Both the position numbers and the translations under genes were made by a program. A stretch of DNA of 57,932 bases. Origin: an uncultured Kiritimatiellota bacterium (GTDB lineage: Bacteria; Verrucomicrobiota; Kiritimatiellia; RFP12; DVOR01). Of the stretch, positions 23,250 to 31,813 are shown in pieces (within the stretch, counting starts at the first letter, position 1; each line of letters starts with the position of its first letter). The notes beneath the pieces are model-generated. The model made no database searches, was not told the DNA's origin, and saw only the letters and a list, made by a program, of their open reading frames with translations. The stretch spans positions 1 through 57,932 of the forward strand of contig CALXMW010000012.1 in assembly GCA_944389585.1 (NCBI GenBank), read 5' to 3'.

Positions 23250-24968
23250 ATGGAAAGAATCTTGCGGGGCCTTGCGGCGGCGGCGGTTTTCCCGCCGACG
23301 GCGATGGCGGTGACGGCGCTGGGCTTTTTGGTTGGGCGCGGCGTGCCGGAGACGGCGTGGGCGGCGTGGTGGCTGGGGGTGGCCGCGGCGATTGGGGTGG
23401 CATGGTGGCAGGGTGGGGCGCGGGGGGCCGTCGCCGCGTTGGCTTGGGGGGTGGCGACGTTCTTTTGCGCGGATTTGCTGTTGTATGGGCAGATTGGGGA
23501 TTATTTTCACTACCATTATCCGCAGGCGTTGCTGTTGGAGGGGGGATGGAACCCGGTCTTTGCCTCGTCCATGGGGGAGGCGTCCGAGGCGATGGGAGTG
23601 GCTTTGGACACGGTGCGACCGGTGCATACGTTTTGTTTCCCGTTGGCGTTGACGCAGTTCGGCGCGGTCACGGATTGGGCGACGCGGTCGTTGTGCGGGT
23701 TTGTTTGGGCGGTGTTTTTGTTCGCCCCGGCGGTCTTTTGGCTGGCGTGGTCGACGTTCCGGGGGCAGGTTTCGCCGCGCCTGGGGGCGCTGGGGTGCGT
23801 GGGGCTGGCGGTGGCGTTGCTGGTGGCCAACAGGGCGCATCCGTTTGGGTTTGTCCCGCTGGATGCCGTCATCTTTTTGATGGAGGTGGCGTTGTTGTTG
23901 TGCGGGCGGTGGATGTTGTGCGGGGAGGCGCGGTGGCCGTGGGTGTGGGCGGGGCTTTCGGCGTTGGTGTTGTTGGGGCTCAAGCAGAGCGGGGTGTTGT
24001 TCGTGCTGCTTTTCGCGGGGATGGCGATGGGGGTGTTCGCGGTGCGCGGGGCGTGGCGCGGCGTGTGGGGGGTGACGGTGTGGGCGTTGTGGGTGGCGGT
24101 GGGCGGCATGGCGCTTTGGTTCCACCCGTACCTGACGAATTGGGCCGATTACGGGGGGCCGCTGTTTCCCATGCAGACATTTTGGCCGGCGTGGGAGGGG
24201 TGGGACGTGACGGTCGATCTGGGGGCCTCCCCGGCGGCCAATCGGCCAAGCCTCGTGCGGTTTGTCCTTGCGCGGCCGCTGTGGTGCGCCTTTTTCGCGG
24301 CGGGTTGCCTGGCGTGGCGGAATGCGCGGGCGCGGGTGTGGCTGGTGTTGGCGGCACTCCCGATGGCGGTGCTGTTCGTTGGGCCGAGCAAGACTTACGC
24401 GATGGGACGGTATGCTCCGGCGTTGCCGATTGTCGGGTTGTTCGCATGCTTGGCGCTGCGAGAGGCCGGAGAGGGCTTGCGGCGCTTGGCCAAACGGGTG
24501 CTTTTGCCGGCATGGGTGTTTTCCATCGCGGCGATGTTCGCGCTGGGGGTGCCGAGATTGATCAGCTTTTGGAGCGTCGCCACGGATGTCCAGACGGTCT
24601 TTTCCGTCACGCCGGAGGAGGCGAAGGATTTCCGGATTGTCTCCACGCACGCGGTTCTTCCGAAATCCAATCCGATGGCGGCGTGCATGTTCGGGAACGC
24701 GCATGTCTACCCGCTCCGCCCGCACACTTATTTTTTGCGCACAATTTTCGCCAGGCGCGGGCTCTGTGTCCAAGAGGATTACGCCATGGGGCATGAAGAG
24801 GGGAACGGCACGTATGCGGGAATCACGGACTTGTGGTTGCGCGTTTCGCGGGAAAGCTCCGTTTGGCGGCGGATGACGCCGCGTCCGCTTAGGCTTGAGG
24901 GCATCCTCACGCAACCGGCCCGCGCGTGGCGGGAGTGGCGCCGGCGCTGGGTGGAGGGGGCGCGGTGA
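23250..24968 (+). CDS. Polytopic membrane protein, glycosyltransferase (GT-C)-like
   Basis: A 572-residue integral membrane protein with about 10-12 hydrophobic segments spread over residues 5-430 and a soluble C-terminal part of about 140 residues. Early in the sequence, after the second or third membrane span, is a loop D-Y-F-H-Y-H-Y-P-Q followed by N-P-V-F-A, similar to the aromatic/acidic first loop of dolichyl-mannosyl/ArnT-type (GT-C) transferases; this is a weak resemblance. The ATG at 23250 was chosen because AAAGGGAG precedes it, hydrophobic sequence starts right there, and the longer upstream frame crosses the structured leader. It is not clearly linked to neighbouring genes. No catalytic residues can be assigned. 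Confidence 0.6.
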   Translation: MERILRGLAAAAVFPPTAMAVTALGFLVGRGVPETAWAAWWLGVAAAIGVAWWQGGARGAVAALAWGVATFFCADLLLYGQIGDYFHYHYPQALLLEGGWNPVFASSMGEASEAMGVALDTVRPVHTFCFPLALTQFGAVTDWATRSLCGFVWAVFLFAPAVFWLAWSTFRGQVSPRLGALGCVGLAVALLVANRAHPFGFVPLDAVIFLMEVALLLCGRWMLCGEARWPWVWAGLSALVLLGLKQSGVLFVLLFAGMAMGVFAVRGAWRGVWGVTVWALWVAVGGMALWFHPYLTNWADYGGPLFPMQTFWPAWEGWDVTVDLGASPAANRPSLVRFVLARPLWCAFFAAGCLAWRNARARVWLVLAALPMAVLFVGPSKTYAMGRYAPALPIVGLFACLALREAGEGLRRLAKRVLLPAWVFSIAAMFALGVPRLISFWSVATDVQTVFSVTPEEAKDFRIVSTHAVLPKSNPMAACMFGNAHVYPLRPHTYFLRTIFARRGLCVQEDYAMGHEEGNGTYAGITDLWLRVSRESSVWRRMTPRPLRLEGILTQPARAWREWRRRWVEGAR

Positions 24969-25143
24969 AGGAGGGTGTCGGGTTGCGCCGAGGGCGCATG
25001 GTTTCGTGTGAGGCAATCGCCTCTATCTGAGTTTTGGCGCCGCGACTGGCGTTTGAGCTTTCTTTCCCGGCTGCGGGGGCGGCGCGGGGGAGATTATGGT
25101 ACACTATTAGGACGATTTTGGATTTAGAGCAAGGAGTTGTTCG
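24969..25143 (+). promoter_or_regulatory. Intergenic region with argS -10 element
   Basis: The 175-bp gap contains a small hairpin GAGGC/GCCTC near 25009-25023 and a -10-like TACACT at 25100-25105 about 40 bp before argS. No good -35 box is visible. AAGGAG lies 9 nt ahead of the argS ATG. It shows no sign of the two-leader RNA motif. Confidence 0.45.
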
Positions 25144-26853
25144 ATGGATTGCGAAGAAATCGCGCGGCAGTGGTTGGCGGCGGCGTTCGAGGCGGTGGCG
25201 CCGGGGTGCGGCGCCGGCAAGGTGGTGCCTTCAAAGGATGCGCGGTTCGGGGATTGGCAGTGCAATGACGCGATGGGGGTGGCGAAGCGGGCGGGGAGGA
25301 ACCCGCGGGAGCTGGCGCAGGCGGTGGTGGGGGCGTTGCCGCTGCCGGATATCTTGGAGAAGGCGGAGGTGGCGGGGCCGGGCTTCATCAACCTGACGCT
25401 TTCGGGGAAGGCCGTGGCGGCGGGGGTGGAGGCTTTGGCTGCAGACGCGCGGCTGGGGGTGGCGCAGGTGGGGGCCGGGGAACGGGTGGTGATTGACTAT
25501 TCCTCGCCGAACGTGGCCAAGCCGATGCATATCGGCCATATCCGCAGCACGGTGATCGGGAACGCCATCGACCGGATCTTGCGGGCGTTGGGGTATGCGG
25601 TGGTCGCGGACAACCATTTGGGCGATTGGGGGACGCAGTTCGGCATCCTGATTATGGGGTATCGGGCGTTCCTGACGGATGAGGAGCGTGAACACCTGAC
25701 GGTGGAGCTGTTGGAGAAGGTCTATGTGCGGAGCTACAACGCCACGAAGGAGGATCCGGCGTGGTTGGAGCAGTGCCGCGCGGCCTTGGTACGGTTGCAG
25801 GCGGGGGATGGGGAGTATTTGGCGGTGTGGAAGCGTTTCATCGAGATTTCGATGAAGGAGTTCGGGCGGATTTATGACCGCTTGGGCGTGAGGTTCGATT
25901 TGTGGCGGGGGGAGAGTTTTTACCAGCCGATGCTTGGGCCGACGGTGGAGTTGCTCAAGGAGAAGGGGTTGGCCACGCAGAGCGAGGGCGCGTGGATCGT
26001 GGATCTGAAGGAGCAGGGGTTGGAGGTGGCCATCGTGCAGAAGCGCGACGGCGGCTTCAATTACACGACCACCGACATCGCGACGGTGCGCAGCCGCGTG
26101 GCGGAGTTTGACCCCGCGCGCATCATTTATGTGACGGATGAGCGCCAGCAGCTGCATTTCAAGCAGTTCTTCCACATCTGCGGGGCGTTGGGGCTGTGTG
26201 GGCACGCGCGTTTGCAGCATGTGTGGTTCGGGCTGATGCGTCTGCCGGACGCGACGTTCTCCACGCGCCAGGGGAACGTGATCAAGCTGGAGACGTTGCT
26301 CGACGAGGCGGCGGCGCGTGCGCGCGCCATCGTCGACGAGAGCCACCCGGATTGGCCGGAGGCGGAGCGCGCGGCGCTCGCGGAGGCCATCGGCATCGGG
26401 GCCATCAAGTACGCGGATCTGTCGCATGACCCGGCCACGATGATCGTCTTCACGTGGGAGAAGGCGTTGGCTTTGGACGGCAACAGCGGGCCGTATCTGC
26501 AGTATGCCAACGCGCGGCTGAACTCGCTCTTGCAGAAGTATCGCGAGGCGGTTGGGAAGGAGCCGTCGGCGCAGGCGCTGGCGGTGGGCACGCCGGCGGA
26601 GAAGGCGTTGGCCCTGCATATCCTGCAGTATCCCAACGCGGTGGCGCGCGCCGGCGAGCTGTGCAAGCCCAGTGTGTTGGCCGATTATCTGTATCAGCTG
26701 TGCCAGCTTTACAGCAGCTTCTACCAGAGTTCGCCGGTGCTCAAGGCCGAGCCGGCGGTGCGCGACGCGCGCATCCGCCTGTGCGACGCGGTCTCGAAGG
26801 TGCTGCGCGGCGGCCTGGCGCTGCTGGGGATCCCCACGCCGGAGAGACTGTGA
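25144..26853 (+). CDS. argS: Arginyl-tRNA synthetase
   Basis: A 569-residue class I aminoacyl-tRNA synthetase that charges tRNA-Arg with arginine. An N-terminal Add-1 domain (residues 1-110, with G-P-G-F-I-N-L) is followed by the Rossmann core with the HIGH-type motif S-S-P-N-V-A-K-P-M-H-I-G-H at about 117-129 and G-D-W-G-T-Q-F-G. The second signature is S-T-R-Q-G-N rather than KMSKS, as is usual in ArgRS enzymes that lack a canonical KMSK. The helical anticodon-binding DALR domain closes the protein (S-V-L-A-D-Y-L-Y-Q-L-C). AAGGAG precedes the ATG. Its stop overlaps the next start (TGATG), making it the head of an operon with ExbB/D, FtsK and a RodZ-like gene. Confidence 0.96.
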   Translation: MDCEEIARQWLAAAFEAVAPGCGAGKVVPSKDARFGDWQCNDAMGVAKRAGRNPRELAQAVVGALPLPDILEKAEVAGPGFINLTLSGKAVAAGVEALAADARLGVAQVGAGERVVIDYSSPNVAKPMHIGHIRSTVIGNAIDRILRALGYAVVADNHLGDWGTQFGILIMGYRAFLTDEEREHLTVELLEKVYVRSYNATKEDPAWLEQCRAALVRLQAGDGEYLAVWKRFIEISMKEFGRIYDRLGVRFDLWRGESFYQPMLGPTVELLKEKGLATQSEGAWIVDLKEQGLEVAIVQKRDGGFNYTTTDIATVRSRVAEFDPARIIYVTDERQQLHFKQFFHICGALGLCGHARLQHVWFGLMRLPDATFSTRQGNVIKLETLLDEAAARARAIVDESHPDWPEAERAALAEAIGIGAIKYADLSHDPATMIVFTWEKALALDGNSGPYLQYANARLNSLLQKYREAVGKEPSAQALAVGTPAEKALALHILQYPNAVARAGELCKPSVLADYLYQLCQLYSSFYQSSPVLKAEPAVRDARIRLCDAVSKVLRGGLALLGIPTPERL

Positions 26854-27584
26854 TGGATGGGCTGTTTTTGGCGGAGATGACCTCCGGGCCGGTCAAGGCC
26901 TTCTTTGATTCCGACTTCTGCGGCCAGCTGATTGTGTTGGTGCAGATCGGGATGAGCGTGGTGTCGTGGGCGGTGATGGCCGGGCGCGTGCTCCATTTGC
27001 GCGACCTGGTGCGGCGTTCGGCGCGGTTTGTGGACGACTTCGTGCGCAAGGACGACCCGTTGGCGCTCTATTACGACCGCTATCCCTTCACCGACACGCC
27101 GATGGAGAATGTGTACGTCAAGACCTGCGCGCGCCTGGCAGACTTGATTCCGGAGCGTCTGCGCGTGCTTCTGCGCAATGACCCGAGCACGCCGTTGCGC
27201 CTGGACGCCGCGCGGATGGAGTTGGTGGAAAGCACGTGCGCCCACGCGACCGACGAGGAGACCGTCGAGCTGGGGCGGGGGATGACGGCGCTCGCGGTCA
27301 TCACCTCGTCCGCGCCGCTCCTGGGGCTTTTCGGCACGGTGTGGGGCGTCATGCTGGCCTTCCAGGCCATGGCCGCCAGCGGCAGCGCCAACATCGCCGA
27401 GCTCGCGCCGGGCATCTCCTCGGCGTTGCTGACGACGGTGGTGGGGCTGGTGGTGGCGATCCCCTCGACCATCTTCTACAACGTCCTGCAATCCAAGGTC
27501 GAGGCTTACACCGTTCAGATGGAGGGCTTCGCCGAGGAGCTCATGGGCAAGCTGACCTTGCAATACCGTTCGACGGAGGGCTGA
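26853..27584 (+). CDS. exbB: MotA/TolQ/ExbB proton-channel family protein
   Basis: A 243-residue inner-membrane protein of the TolQ/ExbB family. With an ExbD/TolR partner it converts proton-motive force into mechanical work across the envelope. One membrane helix lies at about residues 22-42, then a cytoplasmic domain, then two helices in the diagnostic region: G-M-T-A-L-A-V-I-T-S-S-A-P-L-L-G-L-F-G-T followed by V-W-G-V-M, and G-I-S-S-A-L-L-T-T-V-V-G-L-V-V-A-I-P. The ATG at 26853 overlaps the argS stop. Its position just before exbD and ftsK suggests a Tol-like envelope or division role rather than TonB-linked uptake, but no tolA, tolB or tonB gene is here. Confidence 0.88.
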   Translation: MDGLFLAEMTSGPVKAFFDSDFCGQLIVLVQIGMSVVSWAVMAGRVLHLRDLVRRSARFVDDFVRKDDPLALYYDRYPFTDTPMENVYVKTCARLADLIPERLRVLLRNDPSTPLRLDAARMELVESTCAHATDEETVELGRGMTALAVITSSAPLLGLFGTVWGVMLAFQAMAASGSANIAELAPGISSALLTTVVGLVVAIPSTIFYNVLQSKVEAYTVQMEGFAEELMGKLTLQYRSTEG

Positions 27585-27587
27585 AGG

Positions 27588-28007
27588 GTGCTGCGCCGAA
27601 GGCTCAACCGCTCCAGGGCGCGCGCCCGCAGGAAGCTCAACGGGAACATCGACATGACGCCGATTCTCGACATGACCTTCCTGCTCCTGATCGCCTTCAT
27701 CATCACCTTCCCCGCGCTGCAGAACGGCGTCTCCGTGCGCCTGCCCACCGCCTCGGGCGACCCCTTGCCGGCCGTCGAGCCCCTCGCCGTGGCCATCCGC
27801 GCGGACGGATCCGTCTTCCTGGACGGTGAGCCGGTGGACGAGGCCGCGCTGGCCGAGCGCGTCCGTGCCCGCCTGGCCGCCGACCCGAACGCCGCCGCCC
27901 ACATCCGGGGCGACGAGGCGCAGAGCTACGGCAAGATCATGGAGGTCATCCGCGTCCTCCGCCACGCCGGGCTCACCAAGTTCTCCCTCGTCACCGAAAG
28001 CGAGTGA
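27588..28007 (+). CDS. exbD: ExbD/TolR family biopolymer transport protein
   Basis: A 139-residue single-span protein, the stator partner of the ExbB/TolQ channel. The basic cytoplasmic N-terminus (R-R-R-L-N-R-S-R-A-R-A-R-R-K) leads into N-I-D-M-T-P-I-L-D-M-T-F-L-L-L-I, where the conserved Asp of D-M-T-F carries protons. The periplasmic domain ends with the ExbD-like A-Q-S-Y-G-K-I-M-E-V-I-R-V-L-R-H-A-G. Initiation is at a GTG (27588) with GGAGGGC just upstream, 3 bp after the exbB stop. Length is typical. Confidence 0.88.
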   Translation: MLRRRLNRSRARARRKLNGNIDMTPILDMTFLLLIAFIITFPALQNGVSVRLPTASGDPLPAVEPLAVAIRADGSVFLDGEPVDEAALAERVRARLAADPNAAAHIRGDEAQSYGKIMEVIRVLRHAGLTKFSLVTESE

Positions 28008-28010
28008 CCC

Positions 28011-30740
28011 ATGCCAAAGCCCTCCCCCGCCAACCCCGCCGGTCAGCGCCCGAACGAGGCGCCCGCGCTCCCGCCCGCGCTCGTCTCCCGGCGCCGCGTG
28101 CTGGGCGTGGCGGTCTGCCTCTACGTCGTCATCGCGCTGATTGCGCTGGCCACCTACGATTGGCACGACATCTCGTGGCTCTGCAACCCGCCCTCGCCGC
28201 CGGATGGGCGGCCCGTGAACCGCATCGGCCTGCTCGGCGCGTGGCTCACCTTCTTCGGGTATGGCTTCGCGGGGCTGGCGTACCGCTACTTCGCCATCCC
28301 CTGCCTGACGGTCTTTGGGCTTTTCCTGTTGCATGGGCGCGTGCGTTACTTCCGCCTGCGCACGCTCTGGCTCCTCTGCTTCTACCTGGTGGTGGCGTGC
28401 CTCTTCCAGGCCTACGGCGGCGACGACGGCGCGGCCCTGCCGCTGTTGGCCGACCTCAAGCTCCTGCCCAATGCCGGCGGCGCGGTCGGCCAATGGGTCG
28501 TCACGGGCTGCCTGCGCGGCTGGCTGGGCGACGTGGGGCTGCTCTTGCTCCTCTGGCCCTTGGCCCTCTTCCTGCTTCTGCTGGTCGTCGGCGTGCGCAA
28601 TTGCGTGCTGTTGGCCGTGCGCCTGGCCTCCGCCCGCGAGCCGCGCCCCTATGAGGAGGAGCGCCCCGCGCCGCTCCCGCCCCGCGAGCCGGCCGCCCCC
28701 GCTGGGGAGGGCTTCTTCGCGCGCCTCTTCCGGAAGCGCGAGGAGGAGGCCGTCCGGCAGACGGACATCCGCGACCTGCTCGCCGAGGCCCGCGCCGCCA
28801 AGCCCCGCCCCGCCCCGCAGAGCGAATGGTCGCCGCCCAAGCCCACGGCGGAGCCCGAGCCGCTCTTCGAGCGCGCCGCCCCGAAGCCCGCGCCAGAGCC
28901 CGAGCCGCTCATCCTCGACGCCGAGCCCGTGGGGCGCCTGCGCCCCGTCTCCCCCGAGAAATCCGTCACCGCGCCCATGCCGGCTGCCAACGACAACGAC
29001 GAGGGCGCCGCGCCGGCCTTCGACCCCTACAATCTGCCGCCCATCGACCTGCTCGACCCCGTGCCGCCGCGCAAAGGCGACGCCGACGACATCCCCACCG
29101 CCATCGCCGCGATGGAGAGCGTCTTCCAGCAGTTCGGCATCGACGCGCACGTGGTGAACCACATCCGCGGTCCCGTGCTCACGCAATACGAAATCGAGCC
29201 CGGTCCCAAGGTGAAGCTCGAGAAGTTCCGGGCCTACGAGCGTAACCTGCTCATGGCCCTGCGCGCCGCCAGCATCCGCATCCAGGCGCCGATCTTGGGG
29301 CGCGACGTCGTCGGCATCGAGGTACCCAACACCGTCCGCCAATCCGTCACCCTGCGCGAGATTTTGGAGGGCGAGGTCTGGCGCCGCGCCGAGGCCCGGA
29401 TGGCCCTGCCGCTGGCCATCGGCAAGCTGGCGACCGGCGGCGACCTGGTCGTCGACCTTGCGGACAGCCCGCACCTGCTCGTGGCCGGCGGCACCGGCTC
29501 TGGCAAATCCGTCACCGTCAACGACATGCTCGTGGGCCTGCTGATGTGCCGCAAGCCCGACCAACTGCGGTTGCTGATGGTGGACCCCAAGCGCGTGGAG
29601 TTCACCGCCTACGACGACCTGCCGCACCTGCTCAACCCCGTCGTGGTCGAGCCCAAGAAGGTGCTCTTCTCCCTGCGTTGGGCCGTGGTGGAGATGAACC
29701 GCCGCTACAAGCTCCTGCAAAAGTACGGCGTGCGCAACATCGCCGACCTCAACCGCCGCGCGGACAATCCCCTGCCGGGCCGCGACAACCCGCCCGCCAA
29801 GCTCCCTTACATCGTCGTCGTCATCGACGAGCTCGCCGAGCTCATGCTCACCGTCAAGGCCGACATCGAGCCGCCCATCACTTCCCTCACCCAAAAGGCC
29901 CGCGCCGCCGGCATCCACCTCATCATCGCCACCCAACGCCCCACCACCGACATCATCACCGGCACCATCAAGGCCAACATCCCCGCCCGCCTGGCCTTGC
30001 GCGTCTCGCAATCCAACGACTCGCGCACCATCCTCGACCACGTCGGCGCCGAGAAGCTCATCGGCAAGGGCGACATGCTCTTCTCCTTCGGCGGCGAGAA
30101 CATCGTCCGCGCCCAATCCGCCTGGCTCAGCGACGACGAGATCAACCGCGTCTGCGACTTCATCAAGGCGCAGTCCGGCCCCGCCTTCGACAACCTCCTG
30201 GCCGGTTCCATGGATCGCATCAAAGAGGACAAACCCGTCGACGACGTCCACTCCCTCATCACTGAGTTCGTCGCCCCCGAGCCCGCCGCCGACGACGCGA
30301 ACGTCGACCTCGGCGAGATCGACGACACCTCCGACGAAGGCCTCTACCAAAAGGCACTCGAATACATCCGCCAGACCGGCCGCTTCTCCACCTCCGCCCT
30401 CCAGCGCCGCCTCAAAATCGGCTACAACAAGGCCGGCCGCATCACCGACATGCTCGAGGAGCGCGGCATCATCGGCCCCGGCGGCAAGGCCGGCGGCTCC
30501 CGCGAAATCCTCGTCGACCTCAACGAGATGGCCCGCCAGGCCCTCGCCGGGACAGACGGCGAGGCCGCCGCCTTCGACACCCGCACCGACGCGGGCCCGG
30601 ATGCCCCGGAGGCCGCCCCCGAGGCGCCCGCCGCCCCGGGGGAGGAAGACTTTGACCTCGGCGACCTGGACCCCGCGTCGCTCGACCTGCCCGACATCAT
30701 CCACCCCCCAACCCACGAGGACCCCAATGGCACTCGGTGA
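28011..30740 (+). CDS. ftsK: DNA translocase FtsK
   Basis: A 909-residue FtsK/SpoIIIE translocase that pumps chromosomal DNA through the closing septum. Membrane segments occupy residues about 27-210. A Pro/Ala/Glu-rich linker (to about 320) joins the motor: alpha/beta domains with V-L-T-Q-Y-E-I-E-P-G-P-K-V, Walker A G-G-T-G-S-G-K-S at 493-500, Walker B I-V-V-V-I-D-E-L-A-E-L-M, and A-T-Q-R-P-T-T-D-I-I-T-G. The winged-helix gamma domain near the end (Y-I-R-Q-T-G-R-F-S-T-S-A-L-Q-R-R) would read KOPS-like sites, and an acidic tail of about 70 residues follows it. The gene starts 3 bp after exbD and overlaps the next gene by 14 bp. Confidence 0.95.
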   Translation: MPKPSPANPAGQRPNEAPALPPALVSRRRVLGVAVCLYVVIALIALATYDWHDISWLCNPPSPPDGRPVNRIGLLGAWLTFFGYGFAGLAYRYFAIPCLTVFGLFLLHGRVRYFRLRTLWLLCFYLVVACLFQAYGGDDGAALPLLADLKLLPNAGGAVGQWVVTGCLRGWLGDVGLLLLLWPLALFLLLLVVGVRNCVLLAVRLASAREPRPYEEERPAPLPPREPAAPAGEGFFARLFRKREEEAVRQTDIRDLLAEARAAKPRPAPQSEWSPPKPTAEPEPLFERAAPKPAPEPEPLILDAEPVGRLRPVSPEKSVTAPMPAANDNDEGAAPAFDPYNLPPIDLLDPVPPRKGDADDIPTAIAAMESVFQQFGIDAHVVNHIRGPVLTQYEIEPGPKVKLEKFRAYERNLLMALRAASIRIQAPILGRDVVGIEVPNTVRQSVTLREILEGEVWRRAEARMALPLAIGKLATGGDLVVDLADSPHLLVAGGTGSGKSVTVNDMLVGLLMCRKPDQLRLLMVDPKRVEFTAYDDLPHLLNPVVVEPKKVLFSLRWAVVEMNRRYKLLQKYGVRNIADLNRRADNPLPGRDNPPAKLPYIVVVIDELAELMLTVKADIEPPITSLTQKARAAGIHLIIATQRPTTDIITGTIKANIPARLALRVSQSNDSRTILDHVGAEKLIGKGDMLFSFGGENIVRAQSAWLSDDEINRVCDFIKAQSGPAFDNLLAGSMDRIKEDKPVDDVHSLITEFVAPEPAADDANVDLGEIDDTSDEGLYQKALEYIRQTGRFSTSALQRRLKIGYNKAGRITDMLEERGIIGPGGKAGGSREILVDLNEMARQALAGTDGEAAAFDTRTDAGPDAPEAAPEAPAAPGEEDFDLGDLDPASLDLPDIIHPPTHEDPNGTR

Positions 30741-31743
30741 GATTCTCAAGCAAAAGCGCCTTGCGCACGGCTGGACCATGCAGTACGTCGCCGAGCGCAC
30801 CCACCTCATGACCCGCGTCATCGAAGCCCTCGAGACCGAGACCTTCAAGCGCATCCCCGCCCCCGTCTACGGCCGCGGATTCATCCGCCAATACTGCGCC
30901 CTCCTCGAGCTGGATCCCCAGCCGCTCCTCGACGAGTACGACGCCATCTGCGCGGGCAAGGCACGCCCCGCCGTCACCCGCCCAGCAGTCCACGACCTCC
31001 CTGCGCGTCCCCCCGAGCCCATCCACACCGGCGGCCGCAAGACCCTCCCGCCCGACCCCGACGCCGCGCCGCGCGCTCCCTCCGCCCACAAACTCGTCGA
31101 GCCTGCCGAAGCCTCCTTTACCGCCGTCCCCAAGCCCGAGGTGCTCCCCGGCGCCGCCCCCACCCGCGCCGACGCCGCCGAGCGTACCCCGCAGCCCGAG
31201 GAGGCACCCGCCGAGCAGCCTTTCACGCTCTCCGGGGATGACCTGCCTGCGCCGCCGCCGCCCAGGCGCGTCGCGGAGGAGCCGCCGGCCCCGCGCAAGC
31301 GGCATGTCAACGTCTCCGGGCGCGCCGCCTTGGCCGATCTCGGCGGCGCCTCCCTCACGCGGCCCACGCCGTTGCGGCCCGCCGCCGGGCGTTCCATCTT
31401 CGGCCCGCAGCACCCCGTGCCCGACCCGCCCAGCCCTCAACTGAGTTCCATCAAAAGGGGCGCCGCCGCCGCCACCGCAGGACTTTCGGCCCTCTTCAGG
31501 CGCCTGACGTTGCCCAAGGTGCGGCGCATGGGCGCGGGGGCCTCGGAGCCGCTTCTGTCCAAGCAGACGGTGCTTCAGATGTTGGCCGTGGCCGGCGCGC
31601 TTGTCGTGCTGACGCTTTTGGTGCTGGTCTTCCGCTATGTCTTCCGTCTCTCCGCGGAGGCCGAGCCGGAGGCGCCGATCGCCGCCGAGGCGTTCGAGCC
31701 GCGCCCGGTGGCCCCCTTGGAGGCGCCGTATTTCGCGCGTTGA
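30727..31743 (+). CDS. RodZ-like helix-turn-helix membrane protein
   Basis: A 338-residue protein with the RodZ layout: an N-terminal Xre-type helix-turn-helix (residues 1-75, L-G-E-I-L-K-Q-K-R-L through F-I-R-Q-Y-C-A-L-L-E), a Pro/Ala-rich linker of about 200 residues, and one membrane helix at about 283-307. RodZ normally links MreB filaments to the cell-wall elongation machinery. Unlike standard RodZ, only about 30 residues follow the membrane span, so the periplasmic beta-domain is missing. The ATG at 30727 lies inside ftsK (14-bp overlap) and the frame before it is ftsK antiphase sequence. A strong bidirectional terminator follows. Confidence 0.78.
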   Translation: MALGEILKQKRLAHGWTMQYVAERTHLMTRVIEALETETFKRIPAPVYGRGFIRQYCALLELDPQPLLDEYDAICAGKARPAVTRPAVHDLPARPPEPIHTGGRKTLPPDPDAAPRAPSAHKLVEPAEASFTAVPKPEVLPGAAPTRADAAERTPQPEEAPAEQPFTLSGDDLPAPPPPRRVAEEPPAPRKRHVNVSGRAALADLGGASLTRPTPLRPAAGRSIFGPQHPVPDPPSPQLSSIKRGAAAATAGLSALFRRLTLPKVRRMGAGASEPLLSKQTVLQMLAVAGALVVLTLLVLVFRYVFRLSAEAEPEAPIAAEAFEPRPVAPLEAPYFAR

Positions 31744-31761
31744 GCGTTTTCTCTTAGGGAC

Positions 31762-31799
31762 AAAAAAGAAGGCCCCGGCGGTTGCCGGGGCCTTCTTTT
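31762..31799. terminator. Bidirectional terminator between the rodZ-like gene and pgk
   Basis: GAAGGCCCCGGC (31768-31779), loop GGTT, GCCGGGGCCTTC (31784-31795), with TTTT after it on the plus strand and a six-T run on the minus strand. It terminates both convergent units. Confidence 0.9.
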
Positions 31800-31813
31800 C
31801 GCGGGGGCGGCGC

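Noticed and set aside
23000..24796. Alternative plus-strand frames over the membrane-protein gene
   Set aside because: They cross the structured leader and give Gly/Val/Arg-rich products without membrane pattern; only the frame from 23250 has a ribosome binding site and coherent hydrophobic helices.
26721..30854. Minus-strand ORF of 1377 codons across exbB-exbD-ftsK
   Set aside because: Antisense shadow of three well-supported genes; no motif or start signal.
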